Assembly: GCA_023213315.1 (NCBI GenBank)
Contig: JAKCPI010002905.1
Coordinates: forward strand, 1 to 64,000
Direction: 5' to 3'
Source: Euborellia annulipes
Lineage: Eukaryota > Arthropoda > Insecta > Dermaptera > Anisolabididae
DNA: 64,000 bases
How positions within the stretch are numbered: the first letter of the stretch is position 1; each line of letters starts with the position of its first letter. The translations under genes were made by a program, and so were the position numbers. This document shows positions 10,341-21,441 of the stretch, one piece after another. Below the pieces are notes generated by a model. That model was not told where the DNA came from. It saw only the letters and a program-made list of their open reading frames with translations, and did not search any database.

Positions 10341-10473
10341 AACGTCATCCAGTTACCATCGATACAATATAAAAAACAATAATAAAAATAAAAATATTTA
10401 TAATAAATTCCTAAATTACTACAGAAGTTGAGAGGAAAAATTTAAAAAATTACAGTCTGATGTTTCATTATGG

Positions 10474-10667
10474 ATGAAGTTTTTTTTTAATTTTTTTATT
10501 TTATTTAAGGTATTTTTCGGCATTGGAGGACATTTAGACTCAATCTTTATTTATTTAATTCGATTGGTGGCCAATTCAAATGAAATAAATTTTTGTCGCA
10601 TGAGACGAGATACGAACCCTTGGCCGCTAGCACAATAGGCAGAGACTCTACTACTGAGCATGAAGTT
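10474..10667 (-). mobile_element. SINE family A, complete, with target duplication
   Basis: On the minus strand it has a tRNA-like head (B-box AAGGGTTCGTATCTC near 10610-10625), CATGCGACAAAAATTTATTT, ATTGAGTCTAAATGTCCTCC, ATGCCGAAAAATACC and an A-rich tail. ATGAAGTT at 10474-10481 and 10660-10667 flanks it as a target site duplication. This is a good reference copy of the family. Confidence 0.8.
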
Positions 10668-10740
10668 ATTTATATTAAATAGAATGGGCAAGCTACATCT
10701 TTAAGAAGTAAATTTTTATTTATTTAATATAATAATAATG

Positions 10741-11579
10741 CGGATCAAGTGTCTATCAGATAAAGAAAAGAAGAAAGGGTTTCTATCTTGAATTGGTCTC
10801 ATTGATTCCATGTAAAAGGGAAAAAAGAAGAAAGCTGTCTACAAGTTGAGTGCTTCCGCGGATAGAAAAACGATCCCCACCCCGTCTTAAAAAGGGGGGG
10901 GACCATGGAGGGGGGAGCTCTAACAGATTACTCGTTTCATTAAGTTGAGTGCAACGGAGAGAGACGACATCAGGCACCACCAATCATTCGAGATTAACAA
11001 ATATTTTTATCCATTTTTTTTTTTTTTTTATTTCACTGCTTGAATGTTATTGAATACGTAAATGAATTCTTGAATATTTATTTATTTTTAATCAATATTC
11101 TTCTTCGATTTGAAATTACAAGAATAAATATTACAAATGTTTTTTTTAATTATAAATTAAAATTCAATGGAATTCAATAATTTATGGAATAATTAATTAA
11201 TTAATTAAAAAAGCAAATTCTTGCATAGGAAAATTTTTTTTTAAATTATTGAAATATGCGCAAAGAATACAAATAATATTTTAATTTTTTTTTTCGCATC
11301 TAAGGTCAAATAGAATTAATGATATTATTGTATGAATATAGATTAAATCCGTCGATTAAGTTTATTCAAATTAATTAATTTATGGGGAAAGCGAATCGCT
11401 ACAAATTTCAACTTTTATCGATTCCTTTTTACATTTTTTTTTAAATTAATGTTTAATTAATATGTATAATAATAAAACAAAAGCTAAAATCGATAATTGT
11501 ATTGTTATAGATTTGTATTATTATACTGTACATATTAAACATTAATATAACGGTATAAGTTCAACGAATTAAATAAGTT
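10741..11579. other. Unassigned sequence
   Basis: Part (10760-10985) is of mixed composition with a G-run; its 66-codon minus-strand frame is not convincing. The rest is AT-rich with ATTAATTAATTA runs near 11190. Nothing recognised. Confidence 0.4.
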
Positions 11580-11680
11580 CAAGATAGATGGTTGAGCCTT
11601 GAGCATAGGCAACCAACACGCCATGGACGAATAGTTTCAAAAGAGCTTTTATTGTTCCTTCAACTTGATCAAAATGATTT
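11580..11680. repeat. Copy of repeat R (GAGCCTTGAGCATAGGCAACC)
   Basis: TGAGCCTTGAGCATAGGCAA is followed by CCA and, about 40 bases on, AGAGCTTTTATTGTTCC. It matches copies at 36231-36370 and 41225-41350, where the order is CTTAGGCAACCAAAATG, TTAGCCGTC, AAGTAGCTTTTCCCC. Confidence 0.55.
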
Positions 11681-12849
11681 ATTATTACCATATACGGTAA
11701 CTATTTATGAATTTGATTATTTTTATAAAATATAAAATAAATTTATTGCAATAAATTCTTATTCAAAAATATTTCAGACGCTTCATTGAGAAGGTAAGAT
11801 AATATATAGTTAATTTTGATTTACACTATTTTTACAGTTTTAAAATTATTAAAATCATCAACATTTCCTACTTTTTGTTTATATTTCTAGATTGTATTAT
11901 TTTAAATTAAGAAATTTAGTCGAAATCTTTTTTAAGTGTTTTTTTCTAAAATGCGAATATGCAAATGGATTAAATGTCTATTAGATATTCAATAGAGGCC
12001 GAATTTGAATAGTTAGAGTAGGGAGGGGGTAAAAGAGAGTGAGTGTAGTGGGGGGAGGGTATGAAAAAAAAAGGAAAAGCCATTAGGATCGAATCCGATT
12101 GATGAATGATTTAAAAAGGGAGACATTTTATCGTAAAAGCTTTCCTTCCAAGCCCATTTAATGTCCTAATGAATTCTTGAAAATATTCATTTTACAAACG
12201 AATACAAGGATTCAAATTCAAGTGAGGAGAGGACCTGGGTGGGGGTGAGGGTGGGGGGGGGTGCTGGGAGAATGAAATAGGTAATTTTTCAACACCATCG
12301 CCATAACGCCGTATAAAAGGTTATATTTACAAAGGTGAGGACTTAAAGTACTCAAATATCAACCAACTCTTTGATCTGTGAATAAATTCCTTTTTTCAAA
12401 TATTAAATGACCTATTAATTTTTTTTTTTTTCTTTAATCATATTTCTTTTATGTATAAAGTAAACATAGTTATGTTGACAAATTACATTAAATCGTTCAA
12501 TCAGATTCTAAATTTTGGATCAGCGGGCTGAATTTTTTATTATAATTATATTTGTATAAATATTAGCAGAATTATGTGGCGTTCCCAGGATTTTGTTAAG
12601 CAATGGCGCATTCAAGAAAGGGGAAATTAATGATTTAGTTGCGGATTAATAAAGAAAAATACTTTTTCAGTCCAAAGGGGGAAGAAGGGGCGGGGGACGA
12701 GCGTTTCTGCCTCTCCCCCTGGCACCACTAGTGGAAGTATGAAGGCCTAATCCTAACGACAAAGAAAATAAAATTGAAATATGAATTAAAAAATAAACTT
12801 CATTTTAATTTTAAAAGCATAGGCCTAAAACAGACAGGGTAAAATTTAA
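11681..12849. other. AT-rich, then G-rich unassigned sequence
   Basis: 11681-11990 is AT-rich and featureless. 12000-12275 is purine/G-rich with GGGGGTGAGGGTGGGGGG-type runs. No gene is supported. Confidence 0.4.
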
Positions 12850-12952
12850 TTGTTGGTCGACGTTTCGGACTCATTCTCGAGATCAAAAATCGTTGGTTTG
12901 GTTTCTTAGGATTGTGTGACTTCCACAAGAAACGTCGATCAACTAATAAATT
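12838..12952. repeat. Foldback fragment of the CGAAACGT class
   Basis: TTTAATTGTTGGTCGACGTTTC (given as TTTAATTGTT + GGTCGACGTTTC, 12847-12868) faces GAAACGTCGATCAACTAATA near 12930-12948. The minus strand reads GAGTCCGAAACGTCGACC, resembling the 3' half of the hammerhead-like cores elsewhere, but a clean CTGANGA is absent. Confidence 0.45.
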
Positions 12953-13224
12953 ATTCCATGGATGTATTATCTTTTGCTGGGTTCTCAACACTGCTGCACC
13001 ACACATAAAAATTCTTCTAATTAAACCAAAAGCGTGAGGGCCTCACTTTTTTTTTTAATTTCCTATAAAAAGTCTCCATGCGCCTCCCAACTTCAATTAG
13101 TCTATTAATTATACTTATTCATATATTTCCCTCAAATTTTGTGAAAATTTTTTTACACAAGGCAATATTACTTAAGAAAAGTAGATTTATACCTGGGGTA
13201 AAGATGTTGAAGAGTAGAGTGATG

Positions 13225-13376
13225 ACGAAAAGCAGCTAGTATTTATTTAATTTATTAAGGTCCAGCAAACGTTTCGGTCTCGGTCGAGACTTGAATCTCT
13301 GAAGATGGTCTCGATCGATACCGAAATGTTAGCTTAATGGATCTTAATAAATTAAATAAATACTAGTTGTTTTTCT
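13225..13376. mobile_element. Foldback element carrying a hammerhead-like core at its apex
   Basis: The arms GCAGCTAGTATTTATTTAAT + TTATTAAGG (from 13233) and its imperfect complement (to about 13370) surround inner arms AAACGTTTCGGT / ACCGAAATGTTAGC. Apex sequence 13281-13320 contains CTGAAGA. The GCAGCTAGT edge is shared with the foldback at 62468 (and, more loosely, GCAGCTATT at 39513), marking a family. Confidence 0.7.
13299..13327 (+). ncRNA. Hammerhead-like core (copy a)
   Basis: CTGAAGA (13299-13305) is followed by T, GGT, a loop, ACC and GAAA (13323-13326). The order CUGANGA - stem II - GAAA is that of the hammerhead catalytic core; stem II here is only three clear pairs. Strands of stem I are not evident, so self-cleavage is not predicted with confidence. 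Confidence 0.35.
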
Positions 13377-13654
13377 TTTATTCATCCTTATACTCATCTG
13401 CAATATTTATATTTGAAAAGATACTAAAAGGAGAAAATAATTTTTTCATAAACATATTTTGCTAATTAAAATTAAGCTGTGTGGCGCCCAATGGGGATTA
13501 TTTATTTTATAGATAATTAAAATACTCTAAAGAACTTCTAAATGAATCTTTAATTCTTTTTCCTTTGAAATTATTACATTATTTTCTTATCACAAGTGTA
13601 AAATTTTATCATCACTTTTTCATCATTACTTTCATTTTACTATCAAGTAAAATA

Positions 13655-13832
13655 ATTTTTTTTTTTTTTTTAATTTTATTTAAGGTCTTTTTAGGTATTT
13701 ACCGCCCTTTAGACCCTGTCTGTATTTATTTCAATTGGAATGGTAGCCAATTCAATTGAAATAAATTTTTGTCTTATGAGACGGGATGAGAACCCTAGCA
13801 CAAGAGGCAGAAACTACCACTGAGAAATGGCC
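13655..13832 (-). mobile_element. SINE family A, near complete
   Basis: The minus-strand copy has a tRNA-like head (TAGGGTTCTCATCCCGTCTC), AATTTATTTCAATTGAATTG, ACAGGGTCTAAAGGGCG and an ACCTTAAATAAAATTAAAA tail. It is moderately diverged from 10482. Confidence 0.75.
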
Positions 13833-13839
13833 CAAAGGC

Positions 13840-14575
13840 TATCAAATTAAAAAAAAAAGCGTTTATAAATAAATTGTCTCCAAGTGAACTAACCTAATCC
13901 TTCGATTCAAACTTCCACGAAAAGTTGATAAAAATCCTGAAGAAACATTAAAAAAACTCTTCGTAAAATAATTTCTTAATTAATTTCAAAATAATCACCC
14001 CTATATAATAAAAAAAACACCCACGCAGGTGGTATGCAAATGAATTTAATTTGCTTTATTATTATTATTATTTTAGAAAGCCAAATAAAAAAAAAGCATA
14101 TTCAATGCTAAATCTCTCTCTAAGAAATTTTTAATTAGTTCATTAGTGAGCTTGTTTATATATATATATATGCGTGTATTTTTTTTTTTTTCTATGAAAA
14201 AGCTGGGTATATATTTTGACAAGATTATTTAATTATGATAATTGAATAGCTATTAAACTATTCATGAATAAAATGAATGTGCCTAGTAATTAAATTTTCT
14301 TTCTATTTAGTTAACATTTAATGAGATATTATTGAACGGGTTAATTAAAAAAATAATTCGTAATTATTCTCTTATTATAATTAATTATAATTATAATAAA
14401 TGAAAATACAATTAAGTAGAATATATTATAAGAAAATTAAAATAAATAATTAATGATTATTTTTTCTTTTCAATTACAATTCAATAAATATTTATAGGTG
14501 TATAGAAATAATGAACTTTATTTTCATAAGTTAAATTATTGCCAATAATAAATAAAAAAACTCACTAGACGTTAA
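13840..14575. other. AT-rich stretch without recognised features
   Basis: AT content is very high, with ATT microsatellite-like runs (14058-14072) and TATATATATAT (14158-14170). No gene or repeat family recognised. Confidence 0.4.
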
Positions 14576-14672
14576 CCCTTCAATTTAATTGGATACCGAT
14601 CAATTGAATTAAATAAGGACGGGGTCTAATTGGCCTCAGATGCCGAAAAAGACTCAAATTTTATTTAGATTC
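14576..14672 (+). mobile_element. SINE family A, 3' part
   Basis: TTTAATTGGATACCGATCAA, AAATAAGGACGGGGTCTAAT, GGCCTCAGATGCCGAAAAAG, then an AT-rich tail. A second relic of a SINE tail (ATATGGCCTAAAATGCCGAA) follows at 14931-14951. Confidence 0.75.
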
Positions 14673-14956
14673 AATAAATCCTCGATAATGAAAAAAAAAA
14701 CATCTATCTTCAGAATTATTATTAAAAAAAAATACAACGGAAAAACGATCCAAAGAAAACATACTAGTACTTGACAGTCAGGATTTAATTTTTAATTTCT
14801 ACTAAGGCAATCTGTAGGCTCTAAAAGTAAAACACCAGTATCTAAAATATATAATTAATTTAGTTTAATAACGACTAGGGTATATCATATTAATATAATT
14901 ATTATATAACAATACATAGATATCGTCTATATGGCCTAAAATGCCGAAAAGTCTAA

Positions 14957-15167
14957 AGGGTGTTTTATGGCTGGTGGATAAGGGATGAAAATTAGAAGAA
15001 AAATGCAGTCAGAATTTTTTCTTTAAAAATATATATTTAACAGATGGCGTTTGGGCTCCAGAGGGGGCCATGGCTCTAACCAAAACCGGAAACGGTAAAA
15101 ATTATTTTTAAAGAAAAAATCCAGTCTGCATTTTTCATCTTTCACCCCTGATTATAAAACGATATGT
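14957..15167. mobile_element. Miniature element with long imperfect inverted repeats
   Basis: GTGTTTTATGGCTGGTGGAT ... GATGAAAATTAGAAGAAAAA + TGCAGTC is mirrored by GACTGGATTTTTTC-type sequence on the opposite strand, ending CTTTCACCCCTGATTATAAA + AC. The shared inner segment is TGCAGTCAGAATTTTTTCTTTAAAAATA (arms about 36 bases). The unpaired centre is 15040-15095. No reading frame. Confidence 0.6.
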
Positions 15168-15171
15168 TCAT

Positions 15172-15252
15172 GGGCGTAACTAGGGAATTTGGCTGGGGAA
15201 GGGGGAGGGAAAGCCCCCCGGGGGGGAAGCACTCAATTTTTCATGAGACGGG
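15172..15252 (+). mobile_element. hAT-like element end (CATGGGCGTAACTAG family)
   Basis: CATGGGCGTAACTAGGGAAT starts a G-rich segment. It is the same family as 4311 (minus strand) and resembles 28671. The far end was not located. Confidence 0.5.
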
Positions 15253-15305
15253 AGGGGGGGTCAAATAAATGAAGAAAAAAAAATAAATAAATAAAAACTA
15301 TTGTT

Positions 15306-15382
15306 GCATGGTATGCTTTTATATAATGGTAGCATAGCCACTTCAATGTCCCTGGCTCAAGTCCGGGTTGTCCAATCAAAAC
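15306..15382 (+). mobile_element. tRNA-like SINE head or tRNA pseudogene
   Basis: An A-box-like TATAATGGTAGCATAGCC (15321-15338) and a B-box-like GGCTCAAGTCC (15354-15364) are spaced as in a tRNA. Arms do not pair well enough for a functional tRNA. It is followed by AT-rich sequence. Confidence 0.5.
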
Positions 15383-15479
15383 AATCCTCTCTGATTAATT
15401 TAAATTTAATAAGAGAGAGAAAATCGCACCAGTAGTTAACATTCTAAGCAATAATTTTTGAAGGGAAATTTTACATACT

Positions 15480-16160
15480 GTCAAGCTGCTTCCACACCAT
15501 TGAGCTAAAGAAGACATCAAATTTGGATTTTTTTTCTTAATTAATGACGTCACTCAGGACGAAACGTCTTGGCAGTTGCCGCAACGCGACTCTCAACATA
15601 CAGCATATGTAGCCAAACCAAATTCAATAGATGATCTTATCATTGAAAATTATTTGAAAGGACCTTTTTTTCCTATCGTGAATGTGAATTAGAGTATAGT
15701 ATGAATATATGGTTTGTTTTTTTTTTTTTTTTTTAATTTTTAACTGATTGAAGGAATCAGGTTTTTACAGCGACTCTATGAAGGTTTTTTTTTTTATATT
15801 AATTTACCCCTTTATAATGAACATAAAATACAAAAAAATAAAATTATCCAAATCGTAGGTCTATTATTTTTAAAATGAAATTTACAAATATATGAAAAAA
15901 ATTTATTCGAAATGTCCCCACACATATCATCATTACTATCTGTGGTATAAATCGCTAGTGTTTATGATCAGGGCGCTGATTAGCCAGAGTAAAAAGAAGT
16001 GGAGTCAGAGAGGGGAAATTTAAAACTTTAAATTCACCGAAGGCAAGCAAGGAGGACCAGGGCGTAGCCTAATAATTTTAATTTAGAGCGTTTATAAAAT
16101 TCTCCTCTATCTTTAGGCTTCATTTGTGATGTATATAAATTTTGTCCTTGGTCTTCAAAT
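15480..16160. other. Unassigned sequence
   Basis: CACTCAGGACGAAACGTCTT near 15551 resembles the CGAAACGT segment of the foldback families, but no CTGANGA precedes it. The remainder is AT-rich with poly-T runs. No gene. Confidence 0.4.
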
Positions 16161-16164
16161 TATT

Positions 16165-16285
16165 TTTTAAATCTTTTCGGTAACTTAGGCCAGGTACATT
16201 TATTTATACCTTTTGGTTTTCAAATATTCATCGAACTGTGCGGGATCCGAACCCGCGTCTCGTGGCTTTAAGACTCTCAATATTG
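16165..16285 (-). mobile_element. SINE family B, truncated
   Basis: Minus strand: tRNA-like AGACGCGGGTTCGGATCCCG (16238-16257), CAGTTCGATGAATATTTG, TGGCCTAAGTTACCGAAAAG. The TAAGTTACCGAAAAGA tail is the family B signature seen at 29336, 45434 and 60545. Confidence 0.65.
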
Positions 16286-16439
16286 ACCCCTTGGTCTTCA
16301 AACTTTAATCCCCTCTAATCCTTTCATCTTCCCCTTTCCCTAGCTTAAGAAAAAAAGATTTCACTACAATCAGACAGAAACCCTTCCCCTCTCACAACTC
16401 ACATCAATAAATCACAATTTGCAAATTATTATTATTCAT

Positions 16440-16625
16440 TTTAAATTCATTTTCTTAATCATTATTACTTGTAATGAATTTGTCCTTAAGGTAATTAATT
16501 GGCTTTTGAATTTAGACAAAGCTTTTGTCTCTCTTCTCTCTCTCGCTCTGCTGGAAAGGAGTCAAGTTTGCCAAATCAATTAAATCGCCACCATTAATTA
16601 ACTAATGGAACAATAAACAAATACA
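16440..16625. other. Candidate conserved non-coding block
   Basis: Non-repetitive sequence with GGTAATTAATTGGC, the palindrome GACAAAGCTTTTGTC, CCAAATCAATTAAATCGCC and CATTAATTAACTAATGG. Homeodomain-like TAATTA sites cluster here. No reading frame. A regulatory role is inferred from composition only. Confidence 0.3.
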
Positions 16626-16894
16626 GCAATCAATTACATAGATTAATTGTCTACCTTGATGGTTTTATGAATAATTGTAATTCAATTTCTATAGAGCGTT
16701 AATTAGAAATTTTAATTGGAACCCAAAGAAAGAAAGAGCGAGTGATTCAGACAAATAGATGAAGGGAAATTTGAGTCTTTTCCAAAGATAAATTTAAGGG
16801 GGCATCTTACAATTAAACTGCCATTTAGTAAACTCGATTGGGATTGAAATAACAATAAAATAATATGTAAAAAAGTGGAGATTAATCAACAAAA

Positions 16895-16990
16895 CTGGCC
16901 TCTAGCGCAGAGCTATAGATATCACTTTATGTGCTTGGTGCCAAAAGTTCGCTTCCTGGACCGACCGATGAAATTTTCGTAAATTATATT
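16895..16990 (+). mobile_element. tRNA-like SINE head
   Basis: TCTAGCGCAGAGCTATAGAT (A-box region) and AAAGTTCGCTTCCTGG (B-box-like, near 16945-16960) are followed by an AT-rich tail beginning GAAATTTTCGTAAATT. Confidence 0.45.
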
Positions 16991-17188
16991 GATTTTCATT
17001 AGCATTTTGCCTTCTCATCAGTTGATTTTTGTTGAAATATATCTCAAAGTTCAATTATTTTGAGAGTCAATCAAATTTCAAAAAGACCTAAGTCTATAGC
17101 CTCTGGATAAGGAATAAATTAAAAAAATTGACTTCCAATTAAAGATCCTCTGTAATTACGATTTAATTAAGAATTTTAAAAGTTTGCC

Positions 17189-17375
17189 CCTGGGCCCTAG
17201 CACAGCGGTAGAACATTCACCTTTTGCTAGGGATCAAAGATTCACTTCATATGAAGCAAATTTGCTCATATGTTTCAAGCGACAATCTTTCAAAATTATT
17301 TTGGTTACCAATTAATTTAGAAAACTGGTGATACGGCCTAAAAGGCCCCAAATGCCGAAAGATATTTTAAAATAA
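17189..17375 (+). mobile_element. SINE with tRNA-like head
   Basis: CTAGCACAGCGGTAGAACAT (A-box-like), GGATCAAAGATTCACTTC (degenerate B box), a middle with TCAAGCGACAATCTTTCAAA, then GATACGGCCTAAAAGGCCCC, AAATGCCGAAAGATATTTTA. The tail AAATGCCGAAA is shared with family A, so this is a related subfamily. Confidence 0.65.
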
Positions 17376-17379
17376 ATAA

Positions 17380-18430
17380 AAAAAAGGTTTTTAAAAATCC
17401 TGCTTTTTTTTGTAATTTTTGTTTTGTCCAATGGCCACCGGCCAAACAGGCAAAATAAATTTAAAAAAAATCCTGCTTTAAAAAATTTCTTAAATTCATA
17501 ACATTTCCTTATAAATATTAATATAGGCCTACTGGGGGGGGGGGGTATTCTTATTTAAACAAATAAAATTCTAGAAATAGTAAAAAATAAATAGGTGCCA
17601 AAAATGGATCGTGCCCTAAAGCCAACATCCTTTTTTAAATAAATAAAATAGTAAAAAATTAAAGATTTTTATGATTCCTTTATTTACCAAAGTCTCTTCC
17701 TGGACATACAAAATTCACATGGGATATTTAAGCGGTATCCCGCTATTCATCATCAGTCTAGGCATTTGATTGTTTGCAAACGACGTTAATGTTGTGCCTT
17801 TCAAAAGACGACATCCAAATTATATGACATGTAAAAAAGAAAAATCTGGCAGGTAATATTTAAGAGCCGACAAATACTCAACTTCACAAGTTGGCAAGTC
17901 ATATAATTTGTCGCAAGTTGAAGGAGACAACATTTGGGTTGTAGGTCAAAATTTTAGAAAAATTTTAATTTTTTTATAAAAATTTCCTAGAAATTTCATT
18001 TGTTTAAATAAAAATTGGTGGGAAATATTGTCACGTGATCTGTTATTTATCATTATTTATTAGAATTTATTTTCTATCATTTTATAATTTTATAATAAAT
18101 TCAAAAAATATGTATACAAGGCTAGCATATTGGTAGAAGGTGTATAATAAAAAAAAAATATTTTGAATTTATTGTGAGATAAATAAATCCAAATATACAA
18201 CGAAATTAAATAATAATTAATATTCGGTTTAGTATAGAAAAGTTGGAAATAAATTGAATCATTTTGAATTAAAGGACGGTAATATCCTCTTGACAAAAGG
18301 CCCTTTTCCCTTCACTAAGGATAATGCATTTGATGTATCCAGGCGAATGCCTGCCTATTCCTCTGTATATACAATCCATGATAATGGATGAATAGATTTC
18401 TTTGAACTTGGGGTATTCATTGAATTAAAT
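17380..18430. other. AT-rich stretch with a possible MITE relic
   Basis: AAATTATATGAC (17817-17828) and GTCATATAATTT (near 17898-17909) are inverted around sequence with AACTTCACAAGTT, perhaps a decayed miniature element. A CTGATGA with a nearby five-pair hairpin lies on the minus strand at 17727-17756. A 12-base G run is at 17534. No gene. Confidence 0.4.
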
Positions 18431-18439
18431 TGCCAAAAT

Positions 18440-19060
18440 GCCAAAGGCCATACTGTGCCATGCAAATTAACTTGGAACAACAACAACATAGCCGCAATTA
18501 GATAAACCGCCAGGTGCGGATGCACACATATATGTGTCTGTGTGAATGTGAATACGCGTCCGCCCCCCTCGACCCATCGTGGATGTGTTGATTTTTTCGC
18601 GCTTGACTGCGTCCCGGCAAAACTTTTGCTTTGAAGACTGAGTGAAAACGCTTTCCGAATAGCCTACACTCTCTTGTGTCTGTGTGTGGATGTAAATTCG
18701 CTTGTGCACCTGTCCGAGCACAAAAGAGCGTTTTAACTGGACTAATTGCCCATCCTGTGGGATGAGACTCCAGCCGGAGGGAGGGGGTTAGACCTCGATC
18801 CACCCCCAGCGGCTATAAAACCGTTTGTCAGTAGCATTAAAATAAAAAAAATTCTATTTTTACTTAATTTTATATTTTCAATTTACAGTCCAGGGACTGT
18901 AAATTCACATGCATTTGAAGGTTTAATTAAATTAACAACCACCGCCCTTCCCCCCACCGCGCACTCCTTCACAAACACACGTACAGTGGTTCTATGTACT
19001 TTGGCCGTTCTGTTTCGCATTTAAACCAACTTGGGCTGCAAAGCCCTGAGGGGGTGGGTG
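18440..19060. other. Candidate conserved non-coding region
   Basis: A long mixed-composition block follows: TGCAAATTAACTTGG, CCGCAATTAGATAAACCG, a degenerate GTGT/GAAT-rich section (18530-18555, 18670-18700), a GC-rich stretch near 18560-18620, then GCTATAAAACCG (18813) that could serve as a TATA-like element. Overlapping frames on both strands are biased in composition and lack splice sites, so no gene is called. Confidence 0.3.
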
Positions 19061-19890
19061 AACTATATTGTTACCAAAGGGCGCAGAGTGGAAGCATGTA
19101 TAAAACAAAACAAATAATGAATTAAATTAACTCGAAGATAAGCTTAGCAGCACAATGGCTGCACCCCCTGGAGCTAATTAGCCGAGACTCCAGAAACCCT
19201 CCCCACCCCCCATCAAGTTTGATAAAATTAAAATTATAATTAACTCTCACTCTTCAATTAGAGTGTTTAATCAAAAAATTTCTTAAAAAAAAAAAGAATA
19301 ATACTTTGATTCGGATGATATAGTACCTCCCACGTTGAAGGGGAGGGGGGACGTCCCTTCTTGCTTTCACCTGCCCAAACACCTGCCTGAGTGTGAAGCA
19401 ATTTAGCCTAGACTGTACCTGAAAAAAAAATACTAATCATCGATAATTTCTAAAGTCATCGTTCGATGACTGTGAATTTTAAAATTCTAACTAGACAATG
19501 ATATATTGATCAAAAACAATGAGTAGTATAATGTGTAACAAGAAAAAAAATTAGAACCAAAAACGCAATAAAATTAAATTTAAAAAAATGTTGAGATTTC
19601 GAAGATATGATTCCTACCTTCAAATTCAAATTAATTCCTAAGGGCAAGTAAATTTATATTATTTCATTTAGAAAACGGATCGATAGGGCAATTAGAAGAA
19701 CATGGAGAGCAAATTTAAAGGGCCAGGGTCGTGGGAATCGTTTGCAAATTCCTTAGCAAATTAATTCTCTTTTAAGAAATTGGATATTTCACTTCAATAT
19801 AGTCTATATATGAGAAGGAAATATAAAACAATTTGTTATTAATTATAAATGAAAGAAAAAAAATCTCTTAATGAAAAATAAATCCGCTCG
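19061..19890. other. Unassigned mixed sequence
   Basis: GAGCTAATTAGCCGAGACTC (near 19171) and a GGGGAGGGGGG run (19340) are notable. No gene or repeat family is recognised. Confidence 0.35.
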
Positions 19891-19902
19891 CTATATGCTC
19901 AA

Positions 19903-19932
19903 GTTTCGAGGACTATACGTGTCCTTCTTCAG
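19903..19932 (-). ncRNA. Hammerhead-like core (copy b)
   Basis: On the minus strand CTGAAGA (19932-19926) is followed directly by AGGAC, a seven-base loop and GTCCT, then C and GAAAC. Five consecutive base pairs form stem II between the two conserved blocks. Stems I and III are not evident. Sequence around it (AATACATAAAAATAAAAAAA) is AT-rich like the other copies. Confidence 0.4.
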
Positions 19933-20103
19933 GACTTGAAATACATAAAAATAAAAAAAATAAAAAGATTTTATCCGTTAGTAGCCTATTTATTTCAGTA
20001 ATAGTGACGATGCTATTTTGAATCAGGTCATCTTTAGAGATACAAAAATTTGTATTCATCTTTATACAAAGATTATTAACATTATATGGACCCTGTTATG
20101 CAT

Positions 20104-20293
20104 TAGTGTGTCAAGCGCCAACTACCGAGTTTTGAGAAAATTAACATTAAAGTTTTTTGTTTTCATTGGATTATATATAATTTTTTTTTTGTCAATTGTG
20201 CAAGTAACTTTAAATATAAATTTTGCCCAATGGAGGGTAGCTAAACGGGCACAATAAAAAAAAAAAAAAAAAAATTTGGCGCTTGACACACAA
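20104..20293. repeat. Inverted pair inside/adjacent to a hAT-like element
   Basis: AGTGTGTCAAGCGCCA (20104-20119) and its complement TGGCGCTTGACACAC (20278-20292) are inverted about 160 bases apart. The right copy lies inside the element at 20215-20466, suggesting a partial inverted duplication of that element. Confidence 0.5.
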
Positions 20294-20466
20294 AAAATTG
20301 CTGGATAATTTTTATTTTTACTATAATTTATATATGGAAAATATATTTTAAATTTTGTGACAGTGTAATATAATAATTTTGTATATTTTACATATAATAT
20401 TATATGGTTTTCGAATGGGGGGGGGGCGCTAAAAAGGTATTGTGCCCCGGGCTCGCTACGCCACTG
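20215..20466 (-). mobile_element. hAT-like miniature element (AGTGGCGTAGCGAG family)
   Basis: Minus strand starts CAGTGGCGTAGCGAGCCCGG, continues GGCACAATACCTTTTTAGCG, CATTCGAAAACCATATAA, ATTATCCAGCAATTTTTTG, the same order as the copy at 38641-38900. The distal end is diverged and no target duplication is seen. Confidence 0.65.
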
Positions 20467-20478
20467 CATTTGCTATTC

Positions 20479-20572
20479 AAATGGCTTAAATAAAATCACC
20501 GGACTGCCTGGAGTCCGAACCCGCGACCCTTGGTATACAAGCACGCTAACCTTTACACCAAGCTAGAGAGCT
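20479..20572 (-). mobile_element. SINE family B head
   Basis: Minus strand: TTGGTGTAAAGGTTAGCGTG (A-box region), CCAAGGGTCGCGGGTTCGGA (B-box), CCAGGCAGTCCGGTGATTTT, ATTTAAGCCATTT. The tail is absent. It abuts the end of the preceding hAT-like element within 12 bases. Confidence 0.75.
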
Positions 20573-21412
20573 TAAAAGACATTATCCAAGTATTTATTTC
20601 ATATTTAGTATAATGCGAATATATATTGCATTTTTTATAAAATTGAAAACGAATATGACGTTTAAATAGGTCAAAAAAATAAAAAATGAGCTCGCAATTG
20701 GATTGTTTGAATTCAGGAGATCCTGGGTTCCATTCCACACATTGCTACTAACAAAAAATGGCATATTTAATTTTCCTTTTTGATATCAAATAATAGACAC
20801 TGTTCCTAACCAATTACTAACAGAGACTTAATTTATGATTTCAACACTTTTAATTTGTGACGAAACAAATTTTTTTTTTAATTTATCCATTTTTAAGAGT
20901 ACATGTATTTATTTGATGAATTAACTGTTCGCGTGCTAAACTCAGATAAAATTTTAACATTTTTTTAAGCGCGAGTTAATTATCTAATGGGTATATATTT
21001 TAGTAAGTGACAATATTCGTGATGTAGTCATTGATTGAGATGGCGATTCTCTATTTATTAATCATTTCAAGTGGCCTTTTATTTTATTTTTTTTATTTGA
21101 TCTATATACCGTACATAGCACAGTTTAATTATTTCACTAATCGAACTGGTATTTCTAAGTGCTTTTTTCTATCTCTATCATAAATATTAATTTTAGCATT
21201 TAAAAAATTAAAATCTAGTTTTTTTTTACTTTTTTAAATACAATATAGCTAGCTAACTGTTAGTTAATGTTATCAGAATGGAAAGGCGAAAGAGGAATAA
21301 AATATGGAAAATTTATAATAATATATAAAATAAATAAAATAAAATTTTCTCTATATGCTTATACTTAACTATTAAAAATAATTTTTTGTAAAATGTATAG
21401 CTAATTTTGGCT
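20573..21412. other. AT-rich stretch
   Basis: A weak tRNA-like fragment (AGATCCTGGGTTCCATTCCA, near 20719) is present. Otherwise nothing is recognised. Confidence 0.4.
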
Positions 21413-21441
21413 CTGAAGAAGGTAGGATATTATGCCGAAAG
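21413..21441 (+). ncRNA. Weak hammerhead-like core (copy c)
   Basis: CTGAAGA (21413-21419), then AGGT, a loop and GCC before GAAA (21437-21440). Stem II would be two G-C pairs plus a wobble. Kept because layout and spacing match the stronger copies; it may be a decayed relic. Confidence 0.25.

Noticed and set aside
12856..12932. GAGTCCGAAACGTCGACC on the minus strand as a ribozyme core
   Set aside because: The preceding CTCGAGA does not fit CTGANGA, although the 3' half resembles the family.
15306..15382. Functional tRNA gene
   Set aside because: A and B boxes are visible, but acceptor and anticodon arms do not pair and no terminator T-run follows directly.
17727..17756. Minus-strand CTGATGA followed by AGCGG/CCGCT hairpin
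   Set aside because: Five extra bases separate CTGATGA from the stem and TAAA replaces GAAA, so it does not meet the hammerhead core.
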